21,653 bases of DNA, taken from the NCBI GenBank assembly GCA_003646505.1, contig QMKT01000007.1, positions 1-21,653 of the forward strand. Direction: 5' to 3'. The position numbers and the translations under genes are program-made. Under the pieces are notes generated by a model. The model worked only from the letters and a program-made list of their open reading frames with translations, was not told where the DNA came from and searched no databases. The DNA comes from Campylobacterota bacterium (GTDB lineage: Bacteria > Campylobacterota > Campylobacteria > Campylobacterales > Sulfurovaceae). Below are positions 14,198 through 21,653 of this stretch, piece by piece. The first letter of the stretch is position 1, and the number at the start of each line of letters is the position of its first letter.

Positions 14198-16848
14198 TAG
14201 GAAACAAATCCATCAAGTTCTGCAGATACTTTTGTCATCTTATTTTGTGCATCTTCCAATGCCTGTTTATTTTCAGCGATAACCGCTTCTGGCGCATTAG
14301 CAACAAATCTTTCATTGTTGAGCATACTGTTTAGTTTTTGTATCTCTTTCTCCAACTTCTCTTTTTGACGAGTAAGCTTAGAAATGATAGGTGTCATATC
14401 TATCTCACCTGTAGGGAGGTAGACTTCAAGATTATCAGAAACATCAGTAATGGAGTCTGCTACTTTAGCATCTACAAATTCTATTTCAAGTACTTTTGCA
14501 AGTTTTTGGATAAATGGTTTTGCCATCTCTGTGTCTATCGGAGCATCAAGTTTAATGTATGCTTTGTCAATTTTAGAGTTACCCATGTCTATGACTACTT
14601 TTGCACGTCTAAGTGCCGTAATAGACTCTTCGATAATAGCAAATAGTTTTTCAGCTTCTTCATCTCTTTTTATTTCTTTTGGGAAATTCATGATCATCAA
14701 AGACTCACCTTCTTCAAGGGTTGTGCCTGAAAGTTTATGATACAAATGATCTGAGATAAACGGCATAAACGGAGAAACCATTTTAAGTGTCTCTTTGAAG
14801 ATCGCTCCAAGTTCCACAATGCTTTCTCTGTCTGCTTTTGAATATTCAATTCCCCAGTCACAAAACTCATTCCATACAAAGTTATAGAGTGTTTTAGCAC
14901 TTTCATCAAATTTATAAGACTCAATAGCAGCACGAATCTTCTCTACAGCTAAAGCAAGTCTGCTTTGCATGTAACGTCCAAGTGGTGTTTTAACCTCTAT
15001 GTCTTTTAGTTCAGGAAAAGTCTCTACATTAAGTTGCAGGTAATTCGTAGCATTGTAAAGTTTGTTTGTAAAGTTTCTAAACTGATCTAAATTCTTAGCC
15101 CCTAACTTGATGTCACGACCTTGCACAGCCAAGTATGCTAAGGTAAATCTAATGATATCAGCAGAGTGCTCTTCAACCATATCAAGTGGATCAATCACAT
15201 TCCCTTTTGACTTTGACATTTTTGCACCCGTCTCATCACGTACAAGTGCATGCATATAAATGTCTTTAAATGGAAGTTGACCTTTATTAAAGTGCTCTCC
15301 CATCATCATCATACGAGCTACCCAGAAAAACATGATGTCAAACCCGGTGATTAGTAGACTATTTGGGTAGAAGTCTGCCATATCTGTATCGTTGTAAAGA
15401 TCTTCTAGTTGTCCATTGTTCCCCCAACCAAGAGGTGACATCGCCCAGAGAGCAGAAGAAAACCAAGTGTCTAGTACATCGGGATCTTGTGTCAGTTTTT
15501 TACTCGAACACTTAGGACATACGTCTGGTTCATCTGCTTTATCTGCCCAAGTATGACCGCAGTCACCACAGGTAAATACTGGGATTCTATGTCCCCACCA
15601 AAGTTGGCGTGAGATACACCAAGGTCTTAGCTCATCCATCCATGCCGTGTATGAGTTTATCCAGTGAGCAGGGTGGAAGTTGTTATGCTTTTTGGTCTCT
15701 TTTATGGAGTTCTCAGCGATCTTCTCACTCAAAAACCACTGTGTAGAGATAAAAGGCTCAACAATGTTCTTACATCTGTAACAGTGACCTACCTGATGCA
15801 CATGCTCTTCTATTTTTACGATATGTCCGGCATTTTCCAGTGCTTTTACAATGACAGGACGCGCTTCAAGGCGCTCTAGTCCTGCAAACTCTCCACAGTA
15901 ATCATTTAAGATCCCTTTTTCATCAAATACTTTAATGAACTCAAGGTCATGTCTTTTACCTACTGCGTAGTCATTTTGGTCATGTGCAGGTGTTACTTTA
16001 ACGACACCTGTACCAAACCCCATGTCTACATGTGTATCGGTAATGACTTTTATGGTTCTGTCTGTCAGTGGTAAAAGTACCTCTTTTCCTACGATGTCAG
16101 CATAACGTGCATCATCTGGGTGAACCATGATCGCTGTATCTCCAAAGTATGTCTCTGGTCTTGTTGTTGCTACTTCAAGTTCTCCCGAACCATCAGCAAA
16201 CTTATAGATCATCGTATAAAATTTACCGTTTACTTCTTCATGTTCTACTTCTATGTCTGAAAGTGCACCGTCATGTGTACACCAGTTGACCATGTAGGTA
16301 TTTTGAGTGATCTGGCCTTCATTAAATAAAGATACAAAAGCTTCTTTTACTGCTTCTTTAAGACCCTCATCCATCGTAAAACGCTCACGTTTCCATGCCG
16401 GTGTAACACCTAGTTTACGCATTTGATGTACAATGTTTCCGCCAGAAGTCTCTTTTTGAAGCCATGCACGCTCTAAAAACTTCTCGCGTCCTAATGATTC
16501 TTTGGTTGTCCCTTCAGCTAAAAGCTGTTTCTCCACGATGTTCTGTGTAGCGATCCCCGCATGGTCAGTCCCAGGTTGCCAAAGTGTTTTAAATCCGTCC
16601 ATACGCTTATAACGTGTGATGATGTCTTGCAATGTAAAGGTGAGGGCATGACCGATGTGTAGTGACCCAGTTACATTTGGAGGAGGCATCATGATGGAGA
16701 AGGTTTTTATCTTACCATCTTTGCCTTCTTCTTGAATATTCTTATTACCATCTATCTCAAAATACCCACGAGCTTCACAGAGTTCATAGTAATTATCTTC
16801 TACTTCTTTTGGATTATATGTTGCTTTTTTTTCTACAGTTTCGCTCAT
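14197..16848 (-). CDS. valS: Valyl-tRNA synthetase
   Basis: 883-residue class I aminoacyl-tRNA synthetase that charges tRNA-Val. The start PNVTGSLHIGHAL carries the HIGH motif (64-67); KMSKS is at 543-547 in the diagnostic context. The editing (CP1) domain lies between, with the family hallmark VATTRPETYFGDTAIMVHP. A zinc-ribbon-like C427-x-x-C430 ... C444-x-x-C447 is visible, and the C-terminal arm is the expected coiled coil (about 815-880). Length agrees with the bacterial family. The ATG at 16848 has AGGA 7 nt upstream. First gene of a two-gene unit with the Sel1 protein. Confidence 0.98.
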   Translation of the reverse strand: MSETVEKKATYNPKEVEDNYYELCEARGYFEIDGNKNIQEEGKDGKIKTFSIMMPPPNVTGSLHIGHALTFTLQDIITRYKRMDGFKTLWQPGTDHAGIATQNIVEKQLLAEGTTKESLGREKFLERAWLQKETSGGNIVHQMRKLGVTPAWKRERFTMDEGLKEAVKEAFVSLFNEGQITQNTYMVNWCTHDGALSDIEVEHEEVNGKFYTMIYKFADGSGELEVATTRPETYFGDTAIMVHPDDARYADIVGKEVLLPLTDRTIKVITDTHVDMGFGTGVVKVTPAHDQNDYAVGKRHDLEFIKVFDEKGILNDYCGEFAGLERLEARPVIVKALENAGHIVKIEEHVHQVGHCYRCKNIVEPFISTQWFLSEKIAENSIKETKKHNNFHPAHWINSYTAWMDELRPWCISRQLWWGHRIPVFTCGDCGHTWADKADEPDVCPKCSSKKLTQDPDVLDTWFSSALWAMSPLGWGNNGQLEDLYNDTDMADFYPNSLLITGFDIMFFWVARMMMMGEHFNKGQLPFKDIYMHALVRDETGAKMSKSKGNVIDPLDMVEEHSADIIRFTLAYLAVQGRDIKLGAKNLDQFRNFTNKLYNATNYLQLNVETFPELKDIEVKTPLGRYMQSRLALAVEKIRAAIESYKFDESAKTLYNFVWNEFCDWGIEYSKADRESIVELGAIFKETLKMVSPFMPFISDHLYHKLSGTTLEEGESLMIMNFPKEIKRDEEAEKLFAIIEESITALRRAKVVIDMGNSKIDKAYIKLDAPIDTEMAKPFIQKLAKVLEIEFVDAKVADSITDVSDNLEVYLPTGEIDMTPIISKLTRQKEKLEKEIQKLNSMLNNERFVANAPEAVIAENKQALEDAQNKMTKVSAELDGFVS

Positions 16849-16866
16849 CGGACTATCCTACGTGAT

Positions 16867-16886
16867 ATTATATTGTCGCGATTATA
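16867..16886 (-). promoter_or_regulatory. valS promoter
   Basis: Two perfect minus-strand -10 boxes, TATAAT at 16886-16881 and 16872-16867, precede valS by about 20-35 nt. No consensus -35. The distal one is the more likely, leaving room for the AGGA site. Confidence 0.45.
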
Positions 16887-16928
16887 GCGTAATGGTGCTT
16901 TTTGTTTTATGGGAAGCTGTTATTAGGT

Positions 16929-17063
16929 TATAATGGGAGTAAAAGAGAGATAAGCAAAGTTATATATTATAAAAATAATATTCTCTGGAATAAATCATCA
17001 ATACTGTAGAAATCAAACCAGAACAAAGCCCGTATACATTAAACTGCGACATAAGATAAAAGG
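16929..17063 (+). promoter_or_regulatory. Putative promoter and leader of the methyltransferase gene
   Basis: A perfect TATAAT lies at 16929-16934, about 138 nt before the ATG at 17073, which would give a long AT-rich leader; nearer weak -10-like sequences also exist (TATACA near 17033). The ribosome-binding site AAAAGG is at 17058-17063, 9 nt before the start. No structured element was recognised. Confidence 0.3.
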
Positions 17064-17072
17064 CATAACACC

Positions 17073-18158
17073 ATGAATAAAGATTTACAAGCTATGAAAC
17101 CAGATAGACCAAATATTATCACTACAGAAATTGAAGCTATAAGCTTTTACCGTAAAATGGATACAAAGGCGACTGTTGATGAAATGATCGCAGGAAAGTA
17201 TGTGCTTGTTGAAGAATTTTATAGCAATGGCTTACAGGTTTTAAATGAATTAAAAAGAAACCTTTTACTGAAACATAAGGACAAAAGTTTTCAAGGACAA
17301 CGCGATTATCGTGCTGCATTTAGAAAAGCTTCACATAGATTATTGCTAAAAGTAAAAGACAATAAACTCATTGTTAAAAAAGCTCCTGATTTTGGTTGGT
17401 TAGAATTGTTATATACTGATGTATCAGAATTTTATGTATCTTTTCCCGAAGTGCAAGGCATGAACAGTTCTTGGCAGTGGTACAAAAAGGGACTTGAAGT
17501 TAAAACTTTAAATCTAAGAATTCACCCCTATTATGGTACCTATTTTCCAACACGGTTTGATCATTTAAAGTTATTTGATAAATGGTTAAAGAAATACGAT
17601 GGAGCAAAGAATAACGCAATAGAAATTGGAGTAGGATCTGGTGTTTTATCATTTCAACTTATCCAAAATGGTTTTGAAAACATCTTCGCAACGGATACAA
17701 ATAAAAATGCAATTATTGGCGTTTCTGAAGAAATCCAAAGATTAGGATTTGAAGAGTTGATAACACTAAATCATGGTGATTTATTTGAAAATTGTGATGT
17801 TAAAGCTGACCTTATTGTTTTTAATCCTCCTTGGTTACTTGCTAAGCATAAATTAGAAGAGGGTATTGATAAAGCGATGTATTATGAAGAAGAACTCTTT
17901 CCAAGATTTTTTGAACAAGCAAAAGAACACCTTGCACCTCATGGTAAAATTGTGCTAATATTCTCAAATCTATCTCAAGTTATTGATGAAGAAAGCACAC
18001 ATCCCATCATAGAAGAACTGCAAAAGAATAAGCGTTATAGAAAAGAATTACATCTAAGAAGAGATGTAAGAGCTTCATCAAGAAGAACAAAACGCAGAGA
18101 TTCCAGAGATAATGAAAAAGTTGAATTATGGGTTTTGTCATCTAAAGAGAGGATATAA
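17073..18158 (+). CDS. Class I SAM-dependent methyltransferase, NPPW motif
   Basis: 361 residues. The N-terminal part (about 1-155) is unfamiliar, basic and aromatic-rich. The Rossmann methyltransferase domain begins after HPYYGTYFPTR, a lead-in seen in PrmC/HemK-like enzymes, with SAM motif I EIGVGSG at 184-190, acidic motif II ATDTN, and NPPW at 251-254, the catalytic signature of N-methylation of amide or exocyclic amino groups (glutamine, adenine or guanine). The C-terminus is very basic (RRDVRASSRRTKRRDSRD) and could bind RNA. It is longer than PrmC and divergent, so the substrate (protein, rRNA, tRNA or DNA) is open. By eye the gene is somewhat AT-richer than polA or valS. A secreted protein gene follows after 2 nt. 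Confidence 0.85.
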   Translation: MNKDLQAMKPDRPNIITTEIEAISFYRKMDTKATVDEMIAGKYVLVEEFYSNGLQVLNELKRNLLLKHKDKSFQGQRDYRAAFRKASHRLLLKVKDNKLIVKKAPDFGWLELLYTDVSEFYVSFPEVQGMNSSWQWYKKGLEVKTLNLRIHPYYGTYFPTRFDHLKLFDKWLKKYDGAKNNAIEIGVGSGVLSFQLIQNGFENIFATDTNKNAIIGVSEEIQRLGFEELITLNHGDLFENCDVKADLIVFNPPWLLAKHKLEEGIDKAMYYEEELFPRFFEQAKEHLAPHGKIVLIFSNLSQVIDEESTHPIIEELQKNKRYRKELHLRRDVRASSRRTKRRDSRDNEKVELWVLSSKERI

Positions 18159-18160
18159 TC

Positions 18161-18535
18161 ATGAAAAACACGCTATTGGGACTATTATTAACATTTACAT
18201 TTGTTTTTGCCGATGTTGTTGCTAAACCAACACCGGCAAAACCTAGTATAAAGCCTATTGTAAAGTCTAGTTATGATCGCTTGAGCAGGGATGACTATAA
18301 CTATAACCCTCTTTACAACGATACAGAGATAGAACAAGAAAAGAGACTTTCAGAAAAAAAGGAAAAGATCGAAGCTTTAGAAAAAGAGCTTAATGCCACA
18401 AGAAAGGTGGAACATAAAGCGCTTCAAAAGAAAAATAAAGCCCAGTACGATAAAGAAATGAAAAAATTTGACAACAGAAAAAGTAAAATAAAAACAGAGA
18501 ATAGCATTATAATCACTGATGAACCTATCAAATGA
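18161..18535 (+). CDS. Small secreted lysine-rich coiled-coil protein
   Basis: 124 residues, family not recognised. A clear signal peptide (MKNTLLGLLLTFTFVFA, likely cut before D18) is followed by a proline-rich linker (KPTPAKPSIKP), a tyrosine/asparagine patch (DDYNYNPLYND) and a long charged helix (about 55-105) rich in K and E, likely coiled coil. The tail is short and hydrophobic-acidic. The ribosome-binding site AGAGAGG lies in the end of the methyltransferase gene, 2 nt away, so the two are co-transcribed; why a methyltransferase and a periplasmic protein should be paired is unclear. The stop is only 1 nt from that of the convergent tolC-like gene, leaving no room for a terminator. Confidence 0.75.
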   Translation: MKNTLLGLLLTFTFVFADVVAKPTPAKPSIKPIVKSSYDRLSRDDYNYNPLYNDTEIEQEKRLSEKKEKIEALEKELNATRKVEHKALQKKNKAQYDKEMKKFDNRKSKIKTENSIIITDEPIK

Positions 18536-18536
18536 T

Positions 18537-19835
18537 TTATCTCCCTACTGCAAAATCAAGTTGGGCAATAGCAATATAATAATTATAATATGTATTGACC
18601 AACTCACCTAATGAACTAATATATCCCTGTTGTGCTTCCTGAAGCTCTATATAATCAGAAAGATCATTCTCATATCTTTTTTGCGCCTGAAAAAACTTTT
18701 GTTTACTGGCTTTAGCAATACTCTGGGAAAGAGTCACTGAATCTTTTGTTCGCTGTACCCCTAAACTAGCTTCGATCACTTGTCGTTTGATAAGAAGCTC
18801 TACTTCAGCTACATGTGATGCTGCTTTCATCGCTGAAATTTTGGCTTCCTGTACAGAAGCATCTGTTTGATTTCCAGCGAAAAGATTCCACTTTAGATCA
18901 ACACTTGCCTGCCATTGTCTGTCAGGTGTCATAGCAACAAAATCATTATCTACATCCTGTGCAGTATAGTCTCCTCTGAGTGAAAGTGTAGGAAGATAGC
19001 CACCTTCTTCACTCTCTATAAGAGACTTGGAACTCTCTACAGAATACTTGGAACTTTTTAACTCATAACGATGATCATAAGCAAACTCTTCTAACTTTGA
19101 AAAAGACGTACTGATCTTGGGGAGATGGTGACTTACGTTTGGTAGATCCAATTTTTTGTGATAGAGTGTATAGTCTCCATTATAAGGTACATACCCTATA
19201 GTTTGTTCAAGGATCGCACGACGTAATTTGAGTTCATATTTTGAATTGTTTAATTCTAACTGTGCTTCTATTAAACGTACTTTGGCATCAGAAACATCGA
19301 TGATAGTTTTGATCCCACTCTCATAATACCGCGTGGCACGTCTTAGTTGTCCCTCTTGCAGTTCAATATTTTTTTTATTGACACGTATAAAACTTTTTAT
19401 TTTTAACACATCATAATAACTTGCTTTAACAAGCAAAATTTTATTGGAAATAAATTGATTCATACTTGCCTCAAATGCATTTGCATCTTCATCTGCAGCA
19501 GAGATCTTACCACTTGTTTTCCCAAAGTCATAAATGAGCTGAGAAGCACTAAGCCCGCCAAGTAATACTGAACCATCTATATTATCTTGATTCGTGTACT
19601 TAATACCTTGTTTTCCTGCAACAGCACTCAGGTCCAAGCGGGGAAGATAATATCCCTTTTGAAAATTACTACGCTCTATAGCCCTTTCAAAATCAAATTT
19701 GCTACTATCAATATCTGGACTGTGTTTAAGTGTAAGCTCTATGGCTTTGTCAATGGTCAATGTCTGACTCTTTGCAGAGACAAGCAGTGTCACAGTGACC
19801 AATCCTATTCCTATATTTCGTATTAAGTATTTCAT
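18537..19835 (-). CDS. TolC-family outer membrane efflux channel
   Basis: 432 residues. Signal peptide at 1-21 or so (MKYLIRNIGIGLVTVTLLVSA), then LTIDKAIELTLKHSPDI, the usual opening of an OEP repeat, and a second OEP repeat from about 235. Motifs such as QLIYDFGKTSGK, DLKWNLFAGNQT and YESGIKTIIDVSDA are typical of trimeric TolC channels with beta-barrel and alpha-barrel parts. There is no lipobox cysteine, so unlike OprM or CmeC it is not a lipoprotein. The ATG directly abuts the TAA of the RND gene (0 nt), with GGGAGA inside that gene as ribosome-binding site. It forms the outer membrane exit of the tripartite pump. Confidence 0.95.
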   Translation of the reverse strand: MKYLIRNIGIGLVTVTLLVSAKSQTLTIDKAIELTLKHSPDIDSSKFDFERAIERSNFQKGYYLPRLDLSAVAGKQGIKYTNQDNIDGSVLLGGLSASQLIYDFGKTSGKISAADEDANAFEASMNQFISNKILLVKASYYDVLKIKSFIRVNKKNIELQEGQLRRATRYYESGIKTIIDVSDAKVRLIEAQLELNNSKYELKLRRAILEQTIGYVPYNGDYTLYHKKLDLPNVSHHLPKISTSFSKLEEFAYDHRYELKSSKYSVESSKSLIESEEGGYLPTLSLRGDYTAQDVDNDFVAMTPDRQWQASVDLKWNLFAGNQTDASVQEAKISAMKAASHVAEVELLIKRQVIEASLGVQRTKDSVTLSQSIAKASKQKFFQAQKRYENDLSDYIELQEAQQGYISSLGELVNTYYNYYIAIAQLDFAVGR

Positions 19836-21653
19836 TTAAATCATCTCCCGTTTTGCTATTTCATCTTCCACAGAAACAAATTTCTCACGCATTGTTGAAA
19901 GGAGGACATAAAGTACAGGTACCAAAAGCGTACTCACTATGGTTGCCGCCAGCATACCACCAAGCAGTCCTACACCGATGGACTTTTGCGTTACAGCACC
20001 TGCACCAGTTGCAAAAGCAAGCGGCGCCGTACCAAAGACAAAAGAGAGGATCGTCATCATGATCGCACGGAAACGCAATCTTCCTGCCTGAATACCTGCT
20101 TCAACGATACTTTTGCCTGATTCACGTAACTCTTTTGCAAATTCAACGATCAAAATAGCATTTTTGGAGGCTAGAGCGATCAAGAGAACCAATCCTACCT
20201 GAGCATAGACATTAAGTGGCAGTCCTGCCATTTTAAGTGCACCCATCGCTCCGATCATAACGATAGGAACCGAGAGTAGGATCATCAGCGGGAGTATCCA
20301 TGATTCATATTGTGCAGATAGTACAAGGAAGACCACTAAAGCGACAAAGAAAAAGATCAAGATTTGTCCATTACCAGCGATCTTTTCCTGATAAGACATA
20401 CCCGACCACTCAAATCCATAACCATTTGGCAGTACACGCTCAGCGATCTCTTCCATTGCTGCCATTGCTTCACCTGAACTGCGTCCTGGGGCAGCAGATC
20501 CATTGATCTGAATAGACCGATAAAGATTGTAATGGGAAATACTTTGAGGACCCAACTGCTCTTTAAGCATAATGAGTGCCGACATTGGAACCATCTTCCC
20601 ATGCTTGCTCTTTACAAAGAGTTTATCGATATCACCCTTATCAGATCTAAACTCCTTTTCTGCCTGAACAAATACTTTAAAAACTTTACCGAATTTTACA
20701 AAATCATTAATATAAAAAGATCCCAAGTAAGCCTGCATGGTACTGAACAGTGTAGCGACATCCACACCCAGTGCATTGGCTTTCTTACGGTCTATTTCTA
20801 TAGAGATCATAGGATAAGAGGGATTATACGTTGTAAATGCCTTACCCACACGAGGGTCGGCATTGGCCTCTTTCATGACCTGACGAGCATAATGCATAAA
20901 AGTATCCATATCACCCGAGAGATAATCCTGCAGTCTAAAGTCAAAACCGCCCACAGACCCAAGTCCACTGATACCAGGTGTATTGAATGCAGCAACAGTA
21001 GCATCTGATATATGTGCAGTCCTGGCAAAAACCTGTCTTATAATACTGTTCACATCCAACCCTGCTGCCGTTCTCTCATCCCAATGTTTCAAGGTCACAA
21101 ACATCGCAGCCGCACCTCCGTCAAGTGTTCCTGTTATAATGTTGTATCCATCAATGGCGATCACATGTTCCACACCCTCAATGCCTGCAACAATATCTTC
21201 AACTTCTTGACGTATCACAACGGTACGTTCAATAGAACTTCCCGGTTTAAGATTCATTGCAACCATAAACAACCCTTTATCCTCAGAAGGTACAAATCCT
21301 GTTGGAGTAGTGATGAACATGAAATAGATAACACCCATTAGCGCAAAAAAGAGTGTCAAAACAGCATAACGAAGTTTGACAAGCAGAGTGATAAAAGAGG
21401 TGTATCTATCTGTCAGCCAGCTAAACCCTCTTTCAAAGAGTTCAAACCCGACAAATTTCTTTTCACCCTCTTTACGACGCTTGATAATAATCGCTGCAAG
21501 AGCGGGCGAAAGCGTAAGCGCATTGAGTGACGAGACCAGAACTGCAAAGGAGATGGTCAAAGCAAACTGCTGATAGAGTGAACCTGTAATACCTGGTACC
21601 ATAGATACCGGGATAAACACTGCAACCAGAACCAGCGTTGTCGAGATGATCGG
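19836..21653 (-). CDS. RND efflux transporter, HAE1/AcrB type (5' part outside window)
   Basis: 605 C-terminal residues of an inner-membrane proton-drug antiporter normally about 1040 long; the frame is open through the right edge, and the edge-proximal [17 protein letters not shown] is a conserved internal region, so the gene continues rightward. Visible: helices around [13 protein letters not shown], the second periplasmic porter and docking loops (about 110-390 of the fragment), and the last helix block with [18 protein letters not shown] and [18 protein letters not shown], containing the lysine of the proton relay, and [20 protein letters not shown] with the relay arginine. The TM4 aspartate pair is outside the window. 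Order RND-then-channel agrees with CmeBC-like operons; the adaptor gene should lie to the right. Confidence 0.95.
   Translation of the reverse strand, partial: PIISTTLVLVAVFIPVSMVPGITGSLYQQFALTISFAVLVSSLNALTLSPALAAIIIKRRKEGEKKFVGFELFERGFSWLTDRYTSFITLLVKLRYAVLTLFFALMGVIYFMFITTPTGFVPSEDKGLFMVAMNLKPGSSIERTVVIRQEVEDIVAGIEGVEHVIAIDGYNIITGTLDGGAAAMFVTLKHWDERTAAGLDVNSIIRQVFARTAHISDATVAAFNTPGISGLGSVGGFDFRLQDYLSGDMDTFMHYARQVMKEANADPRVGKAFTTYNPSYPMISIEIDRKKANALGVDVATLFSTMQAYLGSFYINDFVKFGKVFKVFVQAEKEFRSDKGDIDKLFVKSKHGKMVPMSALIMLKEQLGPQSISHYNLYRSIQINGSAAPGRSSGEAMAAMEEIAERVLPNGYGFEWSGMSYQEKIAGNGQILIFFFVALVVFLVLSAQYESWILPLMILLSVPIVMIGAMGALKMAGLPLNVYAQVGLVLLIALASKNAILIVEFAKELRESGKSIVEAGIQAGRLRFRAIMMTILSFVFGTAPLAFATGAGAVTQKSIGVGLLGGMLAATIVSTLLVPVLYVLLSTMREKFVSVEDEIAKREMI

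Noticed and set aside
20532..21008. Rightward 158-residue frame
   Set aside because: Antisense to the conserved RND porter domain.

Overview
The window looks like chromosomal DNA from a Campylobacterota (Epsilonproteobacteria) species, most likely a Sulfurovum/Sulfurimonas-type free-living member. The basis is the AT-rich but ordinary coding style, a one-piece CcsBA cytochrome c synthase with the histidine layout of the Helicobacter/Wolinella enzymes, a Y-family polymerase with a long N-terminal insertion, and promoters that mostly show a -10 box without a -35 box. The taxonomic call is inference from protein resemblance.

Layout. 1-131: start of an unrecognised leftward gene with a potentially structured leader. 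372-3059: polA. 3166-6255: ccsBA. 6379-6483: a 34-residue single-pass membrane microprotein with its own strong promoter, easily missed. 6535-9035 (leftward): a ThiF/TcdA-like E1-fold enzyme and surE, then a secreted MORN/YwqK-type repeat protein and a conserved-looking hypothetical. 9036-9445: a non-coding stretch with three palindromes, an 11-bp tandem repeat and a G8 tract. 9446-9868: leftward membrane-anchored hypothetical. 10031-13616: Y-family DNA polymerase followed by a membrane PAS-GGDEF-EAL protein. 13613-16848 (leftward): valS coupled to a Sel1-repeat protein. 17073-18535: an NPPW-motif methyltransferase and a small secreted coiled-coil protein. 18537-21653 (leftward): a TolC-type outer membrane channel and the C-terminal part of an RND efflux pump that runs off the right edge.

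How they fit together. Most of the window is housekeeping: DNA repair (PolA), respiration (CcsBA), tRNA charging (ValRS), nucleotide and tRNA maintenance (SurE, TcdA-like), and drug or metabolite export (RND plus TolC). Gene packing is tight: surE/tcdA-like, hypothetical/MORN, valS/sel1, methyltransferase/secreted protein and RND/tolC are separated by 0-3 nt or overlap, and two convergent pairs have stops that overlap or lie 1 nt apart. Four start sites appear to use TTG or a non-obvious codon. I see no CRISPR array, insertion sequence, tRNA or rRNA, and no clear new multi-gene system. The best leads are the 34-aa microprotein, the palindrome/G-tract region at 9131-9412 and the leader at 168-247.
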